From the NCBI GenBank assembly GCA_037976565.1, contig CP137680.1, positions 23,664,671 to 23,728,670 on the forward strand: a stretch of DNA of 64,000 nt. Reading direction: 5' to 3'. Positions 1 through 10,571 of the stretch are shown here, piece after piece. The notes under the pieces are model-generated. The model was not told where the DNA came from. It was given only the letters and a program-made list of their open reading frames with translations, and made no database searches. The stretch is from Mesocentrotus franciscanus (Eukaryota; Echinodermata; Echinoidea; Camarodonta; Strongylocentrotidae). Each line of letters begins with the position of its first letter. Within the stretch, counting starts at the first letter, position 1. Position numbers and translations under genes: made by a program.

Positions 1-223
1 ATCAATATTTTGAAAGAAAAAAATCATGAAAAACCATGTTTTCTATTTTAAAAAATGTTGATGTTATTTAATCAAGACTCCATTCAATTTATATCAACAT
101 GTAGATAATTTAATTATCTTTCATGTGACACTAAACCTGCAGTGATCTGATGTTTAATTCAATTATTACTAATCCACCCCACTATAGCTTGTAATGCTAA
201 AAACATCATTTATTTTCATGCAG

Positions 224-281
224 GCTTAGTGTACCAGAAGCAACACCATTCACTGCTGTACTCAAGTTTGCAGCTGAAGAG
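224..281 (+). CDS. UFM1: UFM1 internal exon (strands and helix of the ubiquitin fold)
   Basis: The acceptor is TTTTCATGCAG just before 224. One base completes a split codon, then 19 codons run [19 protein letters not shown], ending at GAAGAG before GTTGGT. Reading on past 281 gives VGNFVVN, which is not UFM1-like, so the exon ends at 281 in phase 0. Confidence 0.92.
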
Positions 282-1787
282 GTTGGTAATTTTGTTGTAA
301 ATCTAGATTCAGTTATTGTAGAGGTAATAATCGTAATCTACATTGTACAACTACATGTACTAAAGTAACTACCCGGTAAACATATTTATTCAACTGCACA
401 TAACAGTATGATAAGAACTACAAAAATATACATGTATTTTTAAAGAAATATCCATTAAGATGTACTAGCAAGCTTGCATATAAACCATATGTGGTAGACA
501 AAATAGTAAGTGTCCAACACAATCACTCCTATTTAAACATTTTAAAGCTGAATTTAAGAGTCACAGTAGCCAACACAACATAGGTTTTTAACTCAACATT
601 TCATGTTATTTTCTTCATAGAATAATTTTTAAAACGATATCTGTCTTACCAGAGTTTGAAAATAAATGCCAGGCTGTGCAAAGGCCAACGCAACCTTAAC
701 AAAATTTCAAAGCAATCATTAGCTTTAGCAGACAAATTTAAGAACTTTAAAAACTACTACTAAAGTTTTAAAAGATTTGAATCCAGAAGTTTACAGGGAG
801 AACTACAAATAGAAGTAAAAACGATTTGCTTTTTTATAGGAGTGTTGTGCTGTTCAAAAACATTTGTCTCATTTTAGACCATATGGTTTTTTGTAAACTT
901 TTAATCAATTCTTGTCATTTATTTAGTTAGTCTTTGAAATAATTTTCTGCCCTCTTGTTTTTTCCCTAATACAGTTCAGAGTTCCTGCTGCTACTAGTGC
1001 AATCATAACAAATGGTTGGTTATTTTTCATTTGTAAGGTTAAACTTACTAATTCCTTCTCTTCGTTTATGTTATGTTAATTAGTGATTTAGTGCATTCAA
1101 AATACTAATATCTAGCTTTACTAGTATTACATGAAAATATGGTTGAGTACATCAAAATTCATCATAGTTAATGCTAATCAGTAATTAATGATAAGTATTA
1201 TTCAAGTGCATATATTAATTGTTAGGCAGTGAGACCCAGTTATATTTCATGTTTTATTTTTAAGTAGTAAGTCTTCATTTTTTTTGGGGGGGGGAAATTG
1301 GATCAATCTTACCGGTATATTTATCAATTTTTCAAAAACTTTGCCAATGACAGGTAGAACCGATATTGGTCCATAGTTACCTGGATCTTCTCTTAGATGG
1401 TTTCTGGACGAATGATACTCTGGACAACTTCAAAAGCTTGTCAGAGATTTGTACAATCTAGCAAGAACTAATGCCTGGCAAATTTTGATCATTGAAAGAA
1501 ACTTTAATTGTTTGGACCTACAGAATGAAATGTTGAATTAACCTTGTTAGCAGAGATTTGTTAGCAGAGATGAAACATCCATGAATATGAAAGTGATTTA
1601 TTTCAGGAATGGTTTCTATTTGTGGACTGAAGAAAGAAAAATCATGCAAATTTCACCCATCTTGTCTTTCTTATTTATTTCAGATGGCATTGGAATCAAC
1701 CCAGCCCAGAGTGCAGGGAACGTCTTCCTCAAACATGGCTCCGAGCTGAGGCTTATACCCAGAGACAGAGTAGGATCACATCTTTGA
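224..1787 (+). CDS. UFM1: UFM1, ubiquitin-fold modifier 1 (three of its coding exons; 5' exon outside window)
   Basis: Join 224..281, 975..1014, 1684..1787. UFM1 is a small ubiquitin-like protein that is conjugated to lysines by UBA5, UFC1 and UFL1, notably on ribosomes at the ER. The exons encode [19 protein letters not shown], then [13 protein letters not shown], then a segment starting [19 protein letters not shown] and ending RDRVGSHL. These match animal UFM1 almost residue for residue. Phases agree at both junctions: the first exon here starts in phase 1-2 inside a Val codon, as expected if a missing exon encodes the N-terminal strand. The mature protein must end at the Gly of VG, so the tail removed by UFSP proteases would be Ser-His-Leu rather than the Ser-Cys of human UFM1. 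Both internal donors read GTTGGT, which is weak. Identity is very sure; the exact donor bases are slightly less so. Confidence 0.95.
975..1014 (+). CDS. UFM1: UFM1 internal exon (40 nt)
   Basis: The acceptor is TTTTTTCCCTAATACAG. The exon holds 13 codons, [13 protein letters not shown], plus one base G that joins the next exon to make GAT (Asp). It is a very short exon with a GTTGGT donor, and the phase fits on both sides. Confidence 0.92.
1684..1787 (+). CDS. UFM1: UFM1 terminal coding exon
   Basis: The acceptor is TTATTTATTTCAG. The exon runs from the Asp of [12 protein letters not shown] to the stop TGA at 1785-1787. It contains the C-terminal RDRVG, whose glycine is the conjugation residue, followed by Ser-His-Leu. 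Confidence 0.94.
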
Positions 1788-2545
1788 CGCAAAACTTGAA
1801 AACATCTATAGATACTTATGAACTCTTGACAAAGATGGAGGAGAAATCTTTGGAAGTAATGCAATATATGATATGACAGCTCCCAGTAAAAGTCACCGGT
1901 GCAAAGGCTTATTTATATTCAAATTCATTATACACATGCCTGCATTAGGGTTTGTTATTGAATCCATGATTTTAAAGTGATGCCTTTAAAGGTACTATTC
2001 AAGCAATAGTTTATTTAGTTGGGTTTTTACAGACTCTGTACCCTTTACACTCTTTTAAGAATGCTATGTTTCTCTACAAATTCAGTACATTCCTGTGAAA
2101 TGATTTTTTTTTTCCCTCCTCGATGAGTCTGCCTCATAGTTTAAAAAGCTGAATAGTACCTTTCAAGTTGTTTGAAATATTTTCTTTCTTGTTTGTTGGT
2201 TTGTGAACAAATCTATTGGAACAGGCTAGGAGAACCGCATTTAAAATTTTCAAGTGAAATAATTTATATCATTATAAAAAAGGAAATATGTTATCAATTC
2301 TTAACATTTCCTGTAGATCTTACAATAGCAAAATGCTTTCTTTACTGTTGTATGAACAAAGCTTTGTTTTTTAACTCTGCATTGCGTGACCTATTGTATT
2401 TCAAGCATCTTGGTAACATATGCATCACTGTTCCCACACTTTATACTTTATTTCTGGATTGAAGGGCATCATTCAACCACTTCTGATTAATCATGTATTT
2501 AAATCACTAGATAGCTATTGCCAAATAAAATATGGCGACAGTTCT
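1788..2545 (+). other. UFM1: UFM1 3' UTR and candidate polyadenylation site
   Basis: There is no coding signal after the stop. The first canonical AATAAA downstream is at 2524-2529, about 740 nt past the stop, so a 3' end near 2545 is likely. The end point is inferred; a transcript would settle it. Confidence 0.45.
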
Positions 2546-2768
2546 ATGTGGCAACATTAATATTAGATGCTGCTTAGATTACAGAGAGTCTTTTTCAGGA
2601 CTCCCCAATCCTCCCTCTCTCTCTCACATGGTGCAACCGCAAGCCTACTGTATATAAACATTAACATTGGTGTGTCTGCTGCCCTCTTTGTCTTTACTGT
2701 TGTATGTTCAAGTCTTCAGAAGGTAATGTAACCCTATGAATGTCATAGGTGATAGGTGCAAGTATTTT

Positions 2769-2895
2769 GGGCATCGTTTCACAAAACCGTCCTAAGTACA
2801 AGTTGACCGAAATCCTATTGAAACGCATTTAAATTTAATACATGCATTTCAATGAGTTGTCAGCGTACTTATGACGGTTTTGTGAGATGGTGTCC
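2769..2895. repeat. Short foldback element, GGGCATCGTTTCAC family
   Basis: About 127 bp. The left end GGGCATCGTTTCACAAAACC is the near reverse complement of the right end, which reads GGTTTTGTGAGATGGTGTCC. Related copies lie at 43992-44124 and 44127-44248. It is a non-autonomous inverted-repeat element with no coding capacity. Confidence 0.7.
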
Positions 2896-3225
2896 AGGGA
2901 ACTACAATGACAAATGGGTCTTTTTTATAATCACCAATATCCAATGTGGAAAATATCTCTAGTTTTAACACACGCTAGTGTGGCAAACAAAGGAATGTTT
3001 TCAAACTTGGATATTGAAAGTTCATTTTTCCTCTATGATAATGCACAATGTAACAATTTTCCTAATATAAATTGGAAAAAAAATTGCATGAAAAAAAGAC
3101 TGTAGTATTCCTTGATATTGTTATCGCAAATTAGAAGTAAGAATGCACTTAGCAGCTATAGCTTGATAGACTACTATAGTGCATGCTACAAATCAAGATT
3201 TTAGGTACCAGTAATATTTATCTAA
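2896..3225. other. Intergenic, nothing recognised
   Basis: AT-rich sequence with one short open frame on + (2914-3105). It has no homology I recognise and no splice context. Confidence 0.5.
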
Positions 3226-3227
3226 TT

Positions 3228-3615
3228 TCCAGTAATCAATTTTAGAAAAATATACAGTTATCCTAGAAATAGTGTTGTTTGATATTAAAGGTACTATGTC
3301 CCATTTGCAGGCCAAAAATGAAAAGGTTAAATTCCAACGGCATTTGAAAGACCAATTTCCAATAATCAATTTTAGAAAAATATACAGTTATCCTAGAAAT
3401 AGTGTTGTTTGATATTAAAGGTACTATGTCCCATTTGCAGGCAAAAAATGAAAAGGTTAAATTCCAACGGCATTTGAAAGACCAATTTCCAATAATCAAT
3501 TTTAGAAAAATATACAGTTATCCTAGAAATAGTGTTGTTTGATATTAAAGGTACTATGTCCCATTTGCAGGCCAATTAAATGAAAAGATTAAATTCCAAC
3601 GGCATTTGAAAGACA
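3228..3615. repeat. Tandem array, 130-bp unit, three copies
   Basis: The motif TTTAGAAAAATATACAG recurs at 3241, 3371 and 3501, giving a period of 130 bp with only a few differences between units. Each unit contains the end sequence AGGTACTATGTCCC of the neighbouring TTAA-flanked element, so the array looks like tandem amplification of that element's end plus flank. Short minus-strand open frames here are by-products of the repeat. Confidence 0.85.
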
Positions 3616-4056
3616 ATACTAATTTAGACCTTCCCTCAAAACGAAAGGGCTTGAAAATGGCTTTTAGTGGGAAAATAACGACCTTTAGTTGTCGAATCGA
3701 CTTAAGTGATTGCAATCACTAAGTAATAGTCTGATTTTCAGACCATTTACTGAATGGTCGTATGTTTTGTGCTGCACAAAGATTCAATCAGTTTAATTTT
3801 GGCCATTACAAGAAGTGGGTTATTGATGTAGACAAATGCTCATGTACCTTTACAGCTCATTTTATGTATGTTATTACCCAAAGAAAAGTCAGTCAGCCAC
3901 TCGATAGTGTCTGACAGTGAAGTCTAGAAGGTAAACGGGTTTCCTTGCATAATTTGAATACTAGGAAACTGCTAATGTTTAAATTTCACAGATAGGACAT
4001 ACATGACATATTCATAATTCCTGCAAAGTTCTGCAAAAGGGACATAGTATCTTTAA
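3545..4056. mobile_element. TTAA-flanked inverted-repeat element, copy 1 (piggyBac-like MITE)
   Basis: The element body is 3549-4052, with TTAA at 3545-3548 and at 4053-4056. Its ends are AGGTACTATGTCCC and GGGACATAGTATCT, inverted repeats with one mismatch. The interior closely matches, in reverse, the copy at 52293-52831. TTAA target duplication is the hallmark of piggyBac elements. There is no transposase, so it is non-autonomous; the superfamily call is inference from the target site. Confidence 0.75.
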
Positions 4057-4566
4057 AGGGATGTTCTAATTATGAAAGTAATGACTCAAAAGTAAACAGT
4101 TATCCTAGAAATAATGTTGTATGATATGAAAGGGATGTTTTCAATATGAAAGCACAGAATATGCATTGTATTTACCACTTATTTTTTCAAAGTATTCTTG
4201 CCAAACATTCAAACCTGGCATTAAAAGAAATATATCCTGTATATGCTTATTCACAGAATGTAAGTTCAGGTAATAATCCAACGAGAATTGAGGTATTTCA
4301 TTATATTATCCTTCTTCATTCCTCATGAATGATGTAGATTATTGATTGATCTATACTTTGCTGCTAACCCCATAATATTTATTCCTGTTTAAAAATCTAG
4401 AGGGCTAATTCAGGACAAAATTGGTCCAAAAAATTGGTCCCCCCATCATTCAAAATGGCTTAATAACATTATTAAGATTTGCCATATCAAAATCTAGGGT
4501 ATAGTTTCTTTTCCAAGCACTTTATGATGCAACAGCATTTTTACCTCTCAACAATAGTGTTATATT

Positions 4567-4616
4567 GTGTTATATTGCTCTGGCTCCTAATGTTATGAGC
4601 CAGAGCAATATAACAC
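4567..4616. repeat. Perfect 20-bp stem palindrome with 10-nt loop
   Basis: The left arm GTGTTATATTGCTCTGGCTC (4567-4586) is exactly complementary to 4597-4616, with the loop CTAATGTTAT between. The sequence just before it (GTGTTATATT at 4557-4566) repeats the start of the arm. Confidence 0.9.
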
Positions 4617-5250
4617 TGAGTTCCCATAGGCAATCTTTTTATTCAGATGGTCATATCTCAGCAAATACTTAACATATTCAATTGGTTTTCGACATTTGGA
4701 CATTATTTTTGGTGCTCTTTCGGAAAATGAAGACAAAATTGAGAAATTCCAAAAATAGATTTTTATGACGTCACAGCTTCGGTACTCTATAACATGTATA
4801 GAGTGGTAGAGTGGTGTTATTCTTTGTCAGCAATGATTGCATTATGGTTGTAGGCTTCCGATTGCATGGTTGATTAATGAAGTATGTAAAATCATAATTG
4901 AGTCGCGAAGATCTGATGTTTAGGAAAAGTGTGCTTTTAAGTATTTCTTGCTTGGTTTGGTAAGCATTTGAAATTTGTGAAGAGCTTTACTGACAACAAT
5001 GATATTCTGATATTATTATTATCATTTTCATACCAAACAAAAACGTGAATGTCGCAGTCCCGCTTCAACAGTTGTTGGCCTTCACAGTATGAATTGATTT
5101 GGGAGTTGCTTGTAGTTTTCCAGGAACTCTGCCTTTTCAGAATATCAAGTATATTGTTATAAGCAGACCTCATAACTGGTTGACCAGATTCACAAGTGTG
5201 TTATGGTAGAAAACTGAGTCTGTATATAACTAAAATTACTTATTGCAAAT
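4617..5250. other. Intergenic, nothing recognised
   Basis: AT-rich sequence; the open frames here are short and carry no family signature or splice context. Confidence 0.4.
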
Positions 5251-5257
5251 TGAAAAT

Positions 5258-6115
5258 TCAAATCGTCTGTTCAGAGCCAGAATGGCATAAACTCTGTTCC
5301 AAAGGATATGAGTTAACACCCTTCTGGCTCCAAACAGACAAATATTGTTTATATTCTTTGGAATATGAGGTTCTTACACATAGTAATGCCATGGATCCAT
5401 GATAATGCGTATCTACTTTAATCACCATTTCATGAGCACAAAATGATGTATGGGCTTGCTCATGAATGCAGGTGTACTCACAATAGAACTTGTTTGACTC
5501 TATTTCATATGACATACAATAGGTGGGATAGTTGATGTTATTCTTTTATTGGAGTCTTTTATCTAATACTCAATTCCAGTGGCACATATTATTAATGCCT
5601 TGATGAACACTATAGAGTGAGAAAGGAAATGAAAAATGGCCAGGACATATACCATAAAAACCGGACCATTCATCAATACATAAAATGTGTTTTGTGAAAG
5701 AGGTAAAGCCTTTGTTGTAAAATTCGGGTCATTTTCGATGTCAATGAATTGTATCAAACTTCTGTCTGTTGAGAGCCAGAAGAATTTTTAAAGATGAAAT
5801 ACCCCTTGCAAATTGCACATATTATTTATGTTCCAGCTAGTGCATCAGAATTTATAAAGGGGGAAGTGAAATGAAAAATGGCTGGCAAGTACACAAAGAA
5901 ACCAAGCCGTTGATGATGCAAATAATTATGTTATTGTTATTGCTTATGTTAATGTGAAAGGTTAAGCGTTGCTGTAATAAAAAAAAGTCGAGTCATTGAG
6001 AAGGCAATGAATTGTATCTCATCTATTCTCTGATGAGAGCCAAAATGGTTTTAACATGTAATACTCACAAAGAGTTTAAATCCCTTCTGATTCTTAGCAG
6101 ATCATGATAACTATT
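5258..6115. repeat. Cluster of GAGAGCCAGAAG-type repeats with an internal ~240-bp duplication
   Basis: Words of the type CTGTTGAGAGCCAGAAG recur at about 5268, 5765 and 6033, each paired with a reverse-complement-like CCCTTCTGGCTC or CCCTTCTGATTC downstream. Segments 5580-5810 and 5813-6060 align to each other, sharing GCACATATTATT, GAAATGAAAAATGGC and CAATGAATTGTATC. A related unit lies at 37600-37692. This is a diverged interspersed repeat with local duplication. Confidence 0.6.
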
Positions 6116-6405
6116 TTATCATTCCATGGGCTCATAAAAACATTTTTATTTCCATGTTCCCCCTCCCCCCCCCTTTTTTTTGCATTTGTTAAAGCATGAG
6201 TTAAATTGCCTTTTTCTTTTCTTGTTCTTTTCATGGAAATGTATTACAAGGTGACTTCATTTAACAGTGGCATGTGATGTATTGGAACACCATAAGACGA
6301 CCTGAACTTGAACAGCTTTTTAGGATAATAAAATGTAAATCTAATATATAACTGAAACCTGTGTTATTCGTTTAGCAAGTACTCGGCTGTGTGTCCGTTT
6401 CAGGG

Positions 6406-6449
6406 GCATCAAGAGGGGGGGGGGGGCTATTGCGCAGAATTTACTAAAA

Positions 6450-6488
<39 letters not shown>

Positions 6489-6490
6489 AA
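6406..6490 (+). repeat. G-run and (GA)n microsatellite
   Basis: A poly-G run is followed at about 6452-6482 by uninterrupted GA dinucleotides and then by another G-run. It is a simple sequence repeat. Confidence 0.9.
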
Positions 6491-6699
6491 GCAAAGAGAC
6501 TGAGAAAAGGGAAATGAAAACTAAGGGGAGCGTGAGAAGGATTAATACGAAAAAGTACATGGAGATGAATAACAATTCAAAAGAGTTATCAAGAAAAAGA
6601 AGAGAAAACAAAATCAAAATATCATTTCACCGCTGTGCGGCCTTGAATAGTTATGGGAAAAACAAACACACTGAAAGCGATATGGACCAATTCATGTAA

Positions 6700-7310
6700 T
6701 CCTCTTTTTGGCAACAATGGATTAATAATTGCGCTACATACAGCGTAACTAATGCAATAATAATAATGAAACAATTTCTTTCCCCATGCAGGGAAGCCTC
6801 ATCAGCTCTTCTTCCGGAGGGTCCTGCAATCGTTATTACACCCATTTACACCTAGGTGACGGGTGTAGAAGAGCAATGTAGATAAAATGCCACAAAATTC
6901 ACGATTACCTGAAAACTCGTATATATGTATTTAATTTGCAACTACCCAGATCCATTAATCAGTATTTGTCTATTATTTTTGTCAGTAATATACGAATGAA
7001 GAGATAATATGGTCCTACATAAAATGCTGACTTAAAAGTAATTGTACACGTTCGTACGTCAATTTCCGAGTGGACTGTTGATGAAGCTAAAGCAATTTTT
7101 TTAAAGCGTTTGCTGAAACAATGACCTTTGTTTTTGTTTAGTGTTTATACTTCTGTCACATATTTACTTATCTCTTTTTCACTTATATAGAGAATTATTG
7201 AATTTCTCTGCATTATCTAAATTTGCGATCTTACACTTTGTCGTTCTCTCTTATAGGCCTATATATACCCTCTAAGAAAATGCGTGTCACACTTTATTTT
7301 TTTTAATGTG
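6700..7310. other. Intergenic, nothing recognised
   Basis: There is no open frame with a family signature and no clear repeat structure. Confidence 0.4.
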
Positions 7311-7313
7311 AAC

Positions 7314-7510
7314 AGTTCAAGTTCAAGTTCAAGTTCATTTCATTTATTCAAAACTACACAAAACATGATATAATCTTTTAAATAGAAAAGAGACTGGTAA
7401 TAGTACATTAAACAACATATTAACTTGATTACATCACATAATGAATGATTTTAGGACCCCTTTAGAAGCTAAGCTTGTGAGCGGGGCCCTATAGTCTACA
7501 AAATACATAC
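7314..7510 (-). mobile_element. LINE 3' end with (GAACTT)n tail
   Basis: Read on the minus strand, the segment ends in AATAAATGAAATGAACTTGAACTTGAACTTG. This short-unit tandem tail is typical of CR1/L2-type non-LTR retrotransposon 3' ends. It is preceded by GGGGCCCTATAGTC-like 3' UTR sequence in the reverse sense, similar in layout to the LINE end at 58018-58110. No reverse transcriptase remains. Confidence 0.5.
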
Positions 7511-7644
7511 ATTAACAATATGGCTAGGTGAATAAAAAGAATGTAACGTATATTCAAGGGATGGAAATACTAAGCTACAGAATATAGAACACACAAATAC
7601 TCTCACACACGCACGCACACACAAACACACATACACAGCAAACA

Positions 7645-8048
7645 CACTGATGGAGGGGCGGATCCAGCCAGCGGCAAGGGAGGGGGCCTAAAAAGAAAAA
7701 AAAATTTGAAAATCGTGCCGGTCGATTTTTCGCTCAGTGGGGGTAGAGCAAAAAAAATTTTGGCACCCGAAAATTTTTTTTCCCTCCGGGAAGGGTATTT
7801 TTTGTTCCACCACCACCCCCCTCTTGGGCGCCAGGGGTAGTGAGCACAATTTTTTTTGGGGGGGACCAGAAAATGTTTTCCCTCCGGGAAGGGTTATTTT
7901 TTTCCACCGCCACCCCCCCCCCTTGGGCGCCAGGGGAGGGGGCCCAACTTTTTTTTTCAAAAAAGGGTGTTTTTACCTGTTTTTTTCTAGGGAGGGGACC
8001 CGGGCCCCCCGGGCTCCCCCCCCCCCTGGATCCGCCACTGCACTGATG
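7645..8048. mobile_element. hAT-like non-autonomous element, copy 1, with 8-bp target duplication
   Basis: The element is 7653-8040. The ends read GAGGGGCGGATCCAG and CTGGATCCGCCACTG, inverted repeats sharing GGCGGATCCAG. The 8-mer CACTGATG flanks both sides (7645-7652 and 8041-8048). An 8-bp duplication and CAGnGGCGG ends are the signature of hAT elements. The interior is poly-T/poly-G rich, and the open frames crossing it are composition artefacts. A sister copy lies at 11477-11860 in the same orientation. Confidence 0.88.
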
Positions 8049-8630
8049 AGTAGGTCCTCAGTGGTCAAAAAGCATTATTAAGATAGTCTACAAAGAACAA
8101 AAATTATGTCAGTCTTTCAAGTAGGTACGTTTTTGATAACCTTCTAAACCTAGAAAGAGTTGTACTAGTATCATATTTCAAGACTATAAAATGATTGCAT
8201 TTTGCCTTATCGCTTTCAAAAACTGAATCCCGCTGTTCGTTTCCCTATCATGAAAGTATCCAGCTGGATCTATTACTTACGCAGATATTGATCTTGTGAA
8301 GTATACCGTGCGGTTGTTTGTTCATTATTCCTTCAATTAGGAGAAGTTACATTTGAAATAGTGGAAAATGAAAAATCCGTCGTACACCGAGCACACGCAC
8401 AAACAGCTATCCAGCATTGACTTTCATTAATTCATATTGAGATCATTTCCATAATATTGTCGTATTTTCTATGATTAGATTACTCTGTAATATTGATATA
8501 CTATACAAATATTGCATGCTCCAGGGTTCAGTATAACAACATATATGAACCCATAAAAACACCCTAGAACCGCCACTGTGTCTTGAAGGAAGAAAAACAA
8601 CATTAAGAACTTATGCGCATAGACCTTCCC
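8049..8630. other. Intergenic, nothing recognised
   Basis: Unique-looking AT-rich sequence with no gene signature. Confidence 0.4.
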
Positions 8631-8754
8631 CAGAGGCAGATCTCGGATTTTCAATGATAAGAGGGGGCGCGGGCCAAAGTTGCGATTGGGAGAATAAACA
8701 AGAAGCAGGCACACGACCCCCCTCTTAGCTCCCCTACGTCTGGACCCGCCACTG
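8631..8754. mobile_element. Possible degenerate hAT-like MITE
   Basis: The ends CAGAGGCAGATCTCGG and CTGGACCCGCCACTG resemble the CAGnGGCGGATCCAG ends of the nearby hAT-like elements. I find no matching 8-bp flank, so this may be an old or truncated copy. Confidence 0.35.
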
Positions 8755-9456
8755 GATATCTGCCTGTTCACAAACAAACATTGTTGTTGACAAGTCAAGG
8801 TTACCTGTACTTTAACGTTTTGAATGTCTCATTGAATTTCATTGATATTAACATGTGTAATGTCTTTGTCTCAACTCCAGGCATGCTGATCGAACATGTT
8901 TATAATCAATTAGACCAGAACAAGAATAAAAGTCGATCCTCAACATAACCACCCATCGATCTGTTGGGTACCGTATAATAAAAGTGTTACTTGTCTCTTA
9001 CCAGGAAAAAGCCTGTAACAAGGTTCAAAATAGGTGCACCGTCATTAGGGGATGTGGGGGTATATGACCTCCCCCCCACACACACACCCACCCACATGCA
9101 CATTTATATTTCTCTAACTAAAGCCATCCGATCCGCATAATTTATTACAATGTGGGGCCTCTTTCTTCGTTTAAACTGTGTTCATCTTGTCAGTAAACCT
9201 GCAGGTAAAGTGCAGAGACTTTTGAAAAACAGCCTTATATAGGCATTTTTAATAAAAACACTATCCTTTTGTGTAACTATGTGACTGTGACTTTATGTGT
9301 CACCGCCCTTCCCCATCCACTGGCGTACTGATGGGGGAGGGGGCTTCGGGGCAGTTGACCCCCCAAATAAAACGTGGTTTATTTCTAATTTGATACCAGT
9401 GATATATAAATGTTGCTGAAATGACATGATTTTCCATTTTTTCTCTCACTTTTGCC

Positions 9457-10471
9457 CATTATGCCAGAGGCGGCACTCCCGGTCGGGGGCACTGTGCTCC
9501 CCACTTTTTCAGGTACCCCCCCCCCCAAATTTTTACGTAGGTCAAGTACCCCTTTTCTTTTCTAATAACTGTCATTTTCCTCTCTTTTCATCTCTGGTGA
9601 GTACGTCTTTGCAGGTGCGAGAAATTCCCCTTTTCACCTCTGATATTTTTGCCCTTTTTAATTAGTGTACTTTTCCCTTCTTAATAAGAACCCCTTTCCT
9701 TTCTCTTAAATGCCACTTTTCACCTCTGATAAGTGCCTCTTTTATTTTGACACGTGCCCTTTTCCTTCAACAGATTCCCCATTTCCATTCTCACTAGTGC
9801 CTGTTTTCATCTCTGTTGATTGTCCCTTTTCAGGTGCAAGAAGTGCCATTTTCACCTCTGATAATACCCCTTTTTACTTTGACACGAGCACCTTTTCTTT
9901 TCTAATAACTGTCCTTTTCCCTTTTGATAAGTGCCTACTTTTCCTTTCTCCATAACATGCACCCCTAATTCAAGGCGATTTAGATCCCCTTTTTCTTTAA
10001 TTTTCCCTAGAGCTTGCTCACTACGCTCGCTCGCATCTATACTGTAGATGTTATAATTATGTTACTTATAAACAAAACATTTTAGTCTTTCTTCATTAGA
10101 TTGTGCATAATACTCATCAGGGTTTTTTTTCTTCTTCTTTATAAGATGTAATTTTTCGCACTGGGACCTCACAAATCTTAAAAATTTTGCCCGCTCGCTT
10201 CGCTCGCTCGAAAATTAATATTCAGAACATTACACCAAAACTGCAAAGTATGTTGCTTAATTAAGCAGCATCTTGTACCACGTAAAGAAAGAGACAAATA
10301 TTGATATCATCCCTGGTAGTGTAATCACAATCATGACGATGTAGGGGTATATACCAATGTATGTTTTTTTTTAATGTTTCCCTTTGTAGGTGCCCCTTTT
10401 TTCCAGAAAGTGCCCTTTTTGTTGTTGCCCCTCCCTATTTTGGATGACGCTCCGCCGCCCCTGCATTATGC
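9457..10471. mobile_element. hAT-like element, 999 bp, nested, with perfect 8-bp target duplication
   Basis: The element is 9465-10463. The left end starts CAGAGGCGGCACTCC, and the right end read in reverse starts CAGGGGCGGCGGAGCG. CATTATGC flanks both sides (9457-9464 and 10464-10471). The interior holds a degenerate array of CCCTTTTCACCTCTGATAAG-like units (9540-9960) and two GCTCGCTnnGCTCGC palindromic tracts (about 10018 and 10193). There is no transposase. It is inserted inside the foldback at 9318-10569. Confidence 0.88.
9540..9960 (+). repeat. Degenerate pyrimidine-rich tandem array inside the hAT-like element
   Basis: Recurring words CCCTTTTC, CACCTCTGATAA, CTTTCTAATAACTG and GTGCC at roughly 25-50 base spacing form an imperfect array. 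The Phe/Ser/Pro-rich open frames it yields are not genes. Confidence 0.7.
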
Positions 10472-10571
10472 TACTTGGTGGTGATGCGGATTTTGTTCTG
10501 ACCCCCAAAAGTTTTTGTTCATTACGCCACTGCCCCCCTCCCCCATCAATCAGTCTGGCTACGCCTGTGCT

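Larger units (their letters stand above)
9318..10569. mobile_element. Outer foldback element interrupted by a hAT insertion
   Basis: The left end CACTGGCGTACTGATGGGGG and the right end (10530-10569; reverse complement starts CACAGGCGTAGCCAGACTGA and continues to GATGGGGGAGGGG) are diverged inverted repeats. Without the inner insertion (9465-10463 plus one target copy) the outer element is only about 245 bp. No clear target duplication was found for it. Confidence 0.55.

Noticed and set aside
3263..3575. Two near-identical minus-strand open frames
   Set aside because: They are copies of the 130-bp tandem repeat and not a duplicated gene.
7688..8081. Gly/Pro/Phe-rich open frames on both strands
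   Set aside because: They lie inside a hAT-like element made of poly-T and poly-G tracts; the composition explains the open frames.
9426..9955. Repeated PLFTSD-like open frames suggesting a repeat protein
   Set aside because: They come from a degenerate pyrimidine-rich array within a transposable element and are broken by stops.
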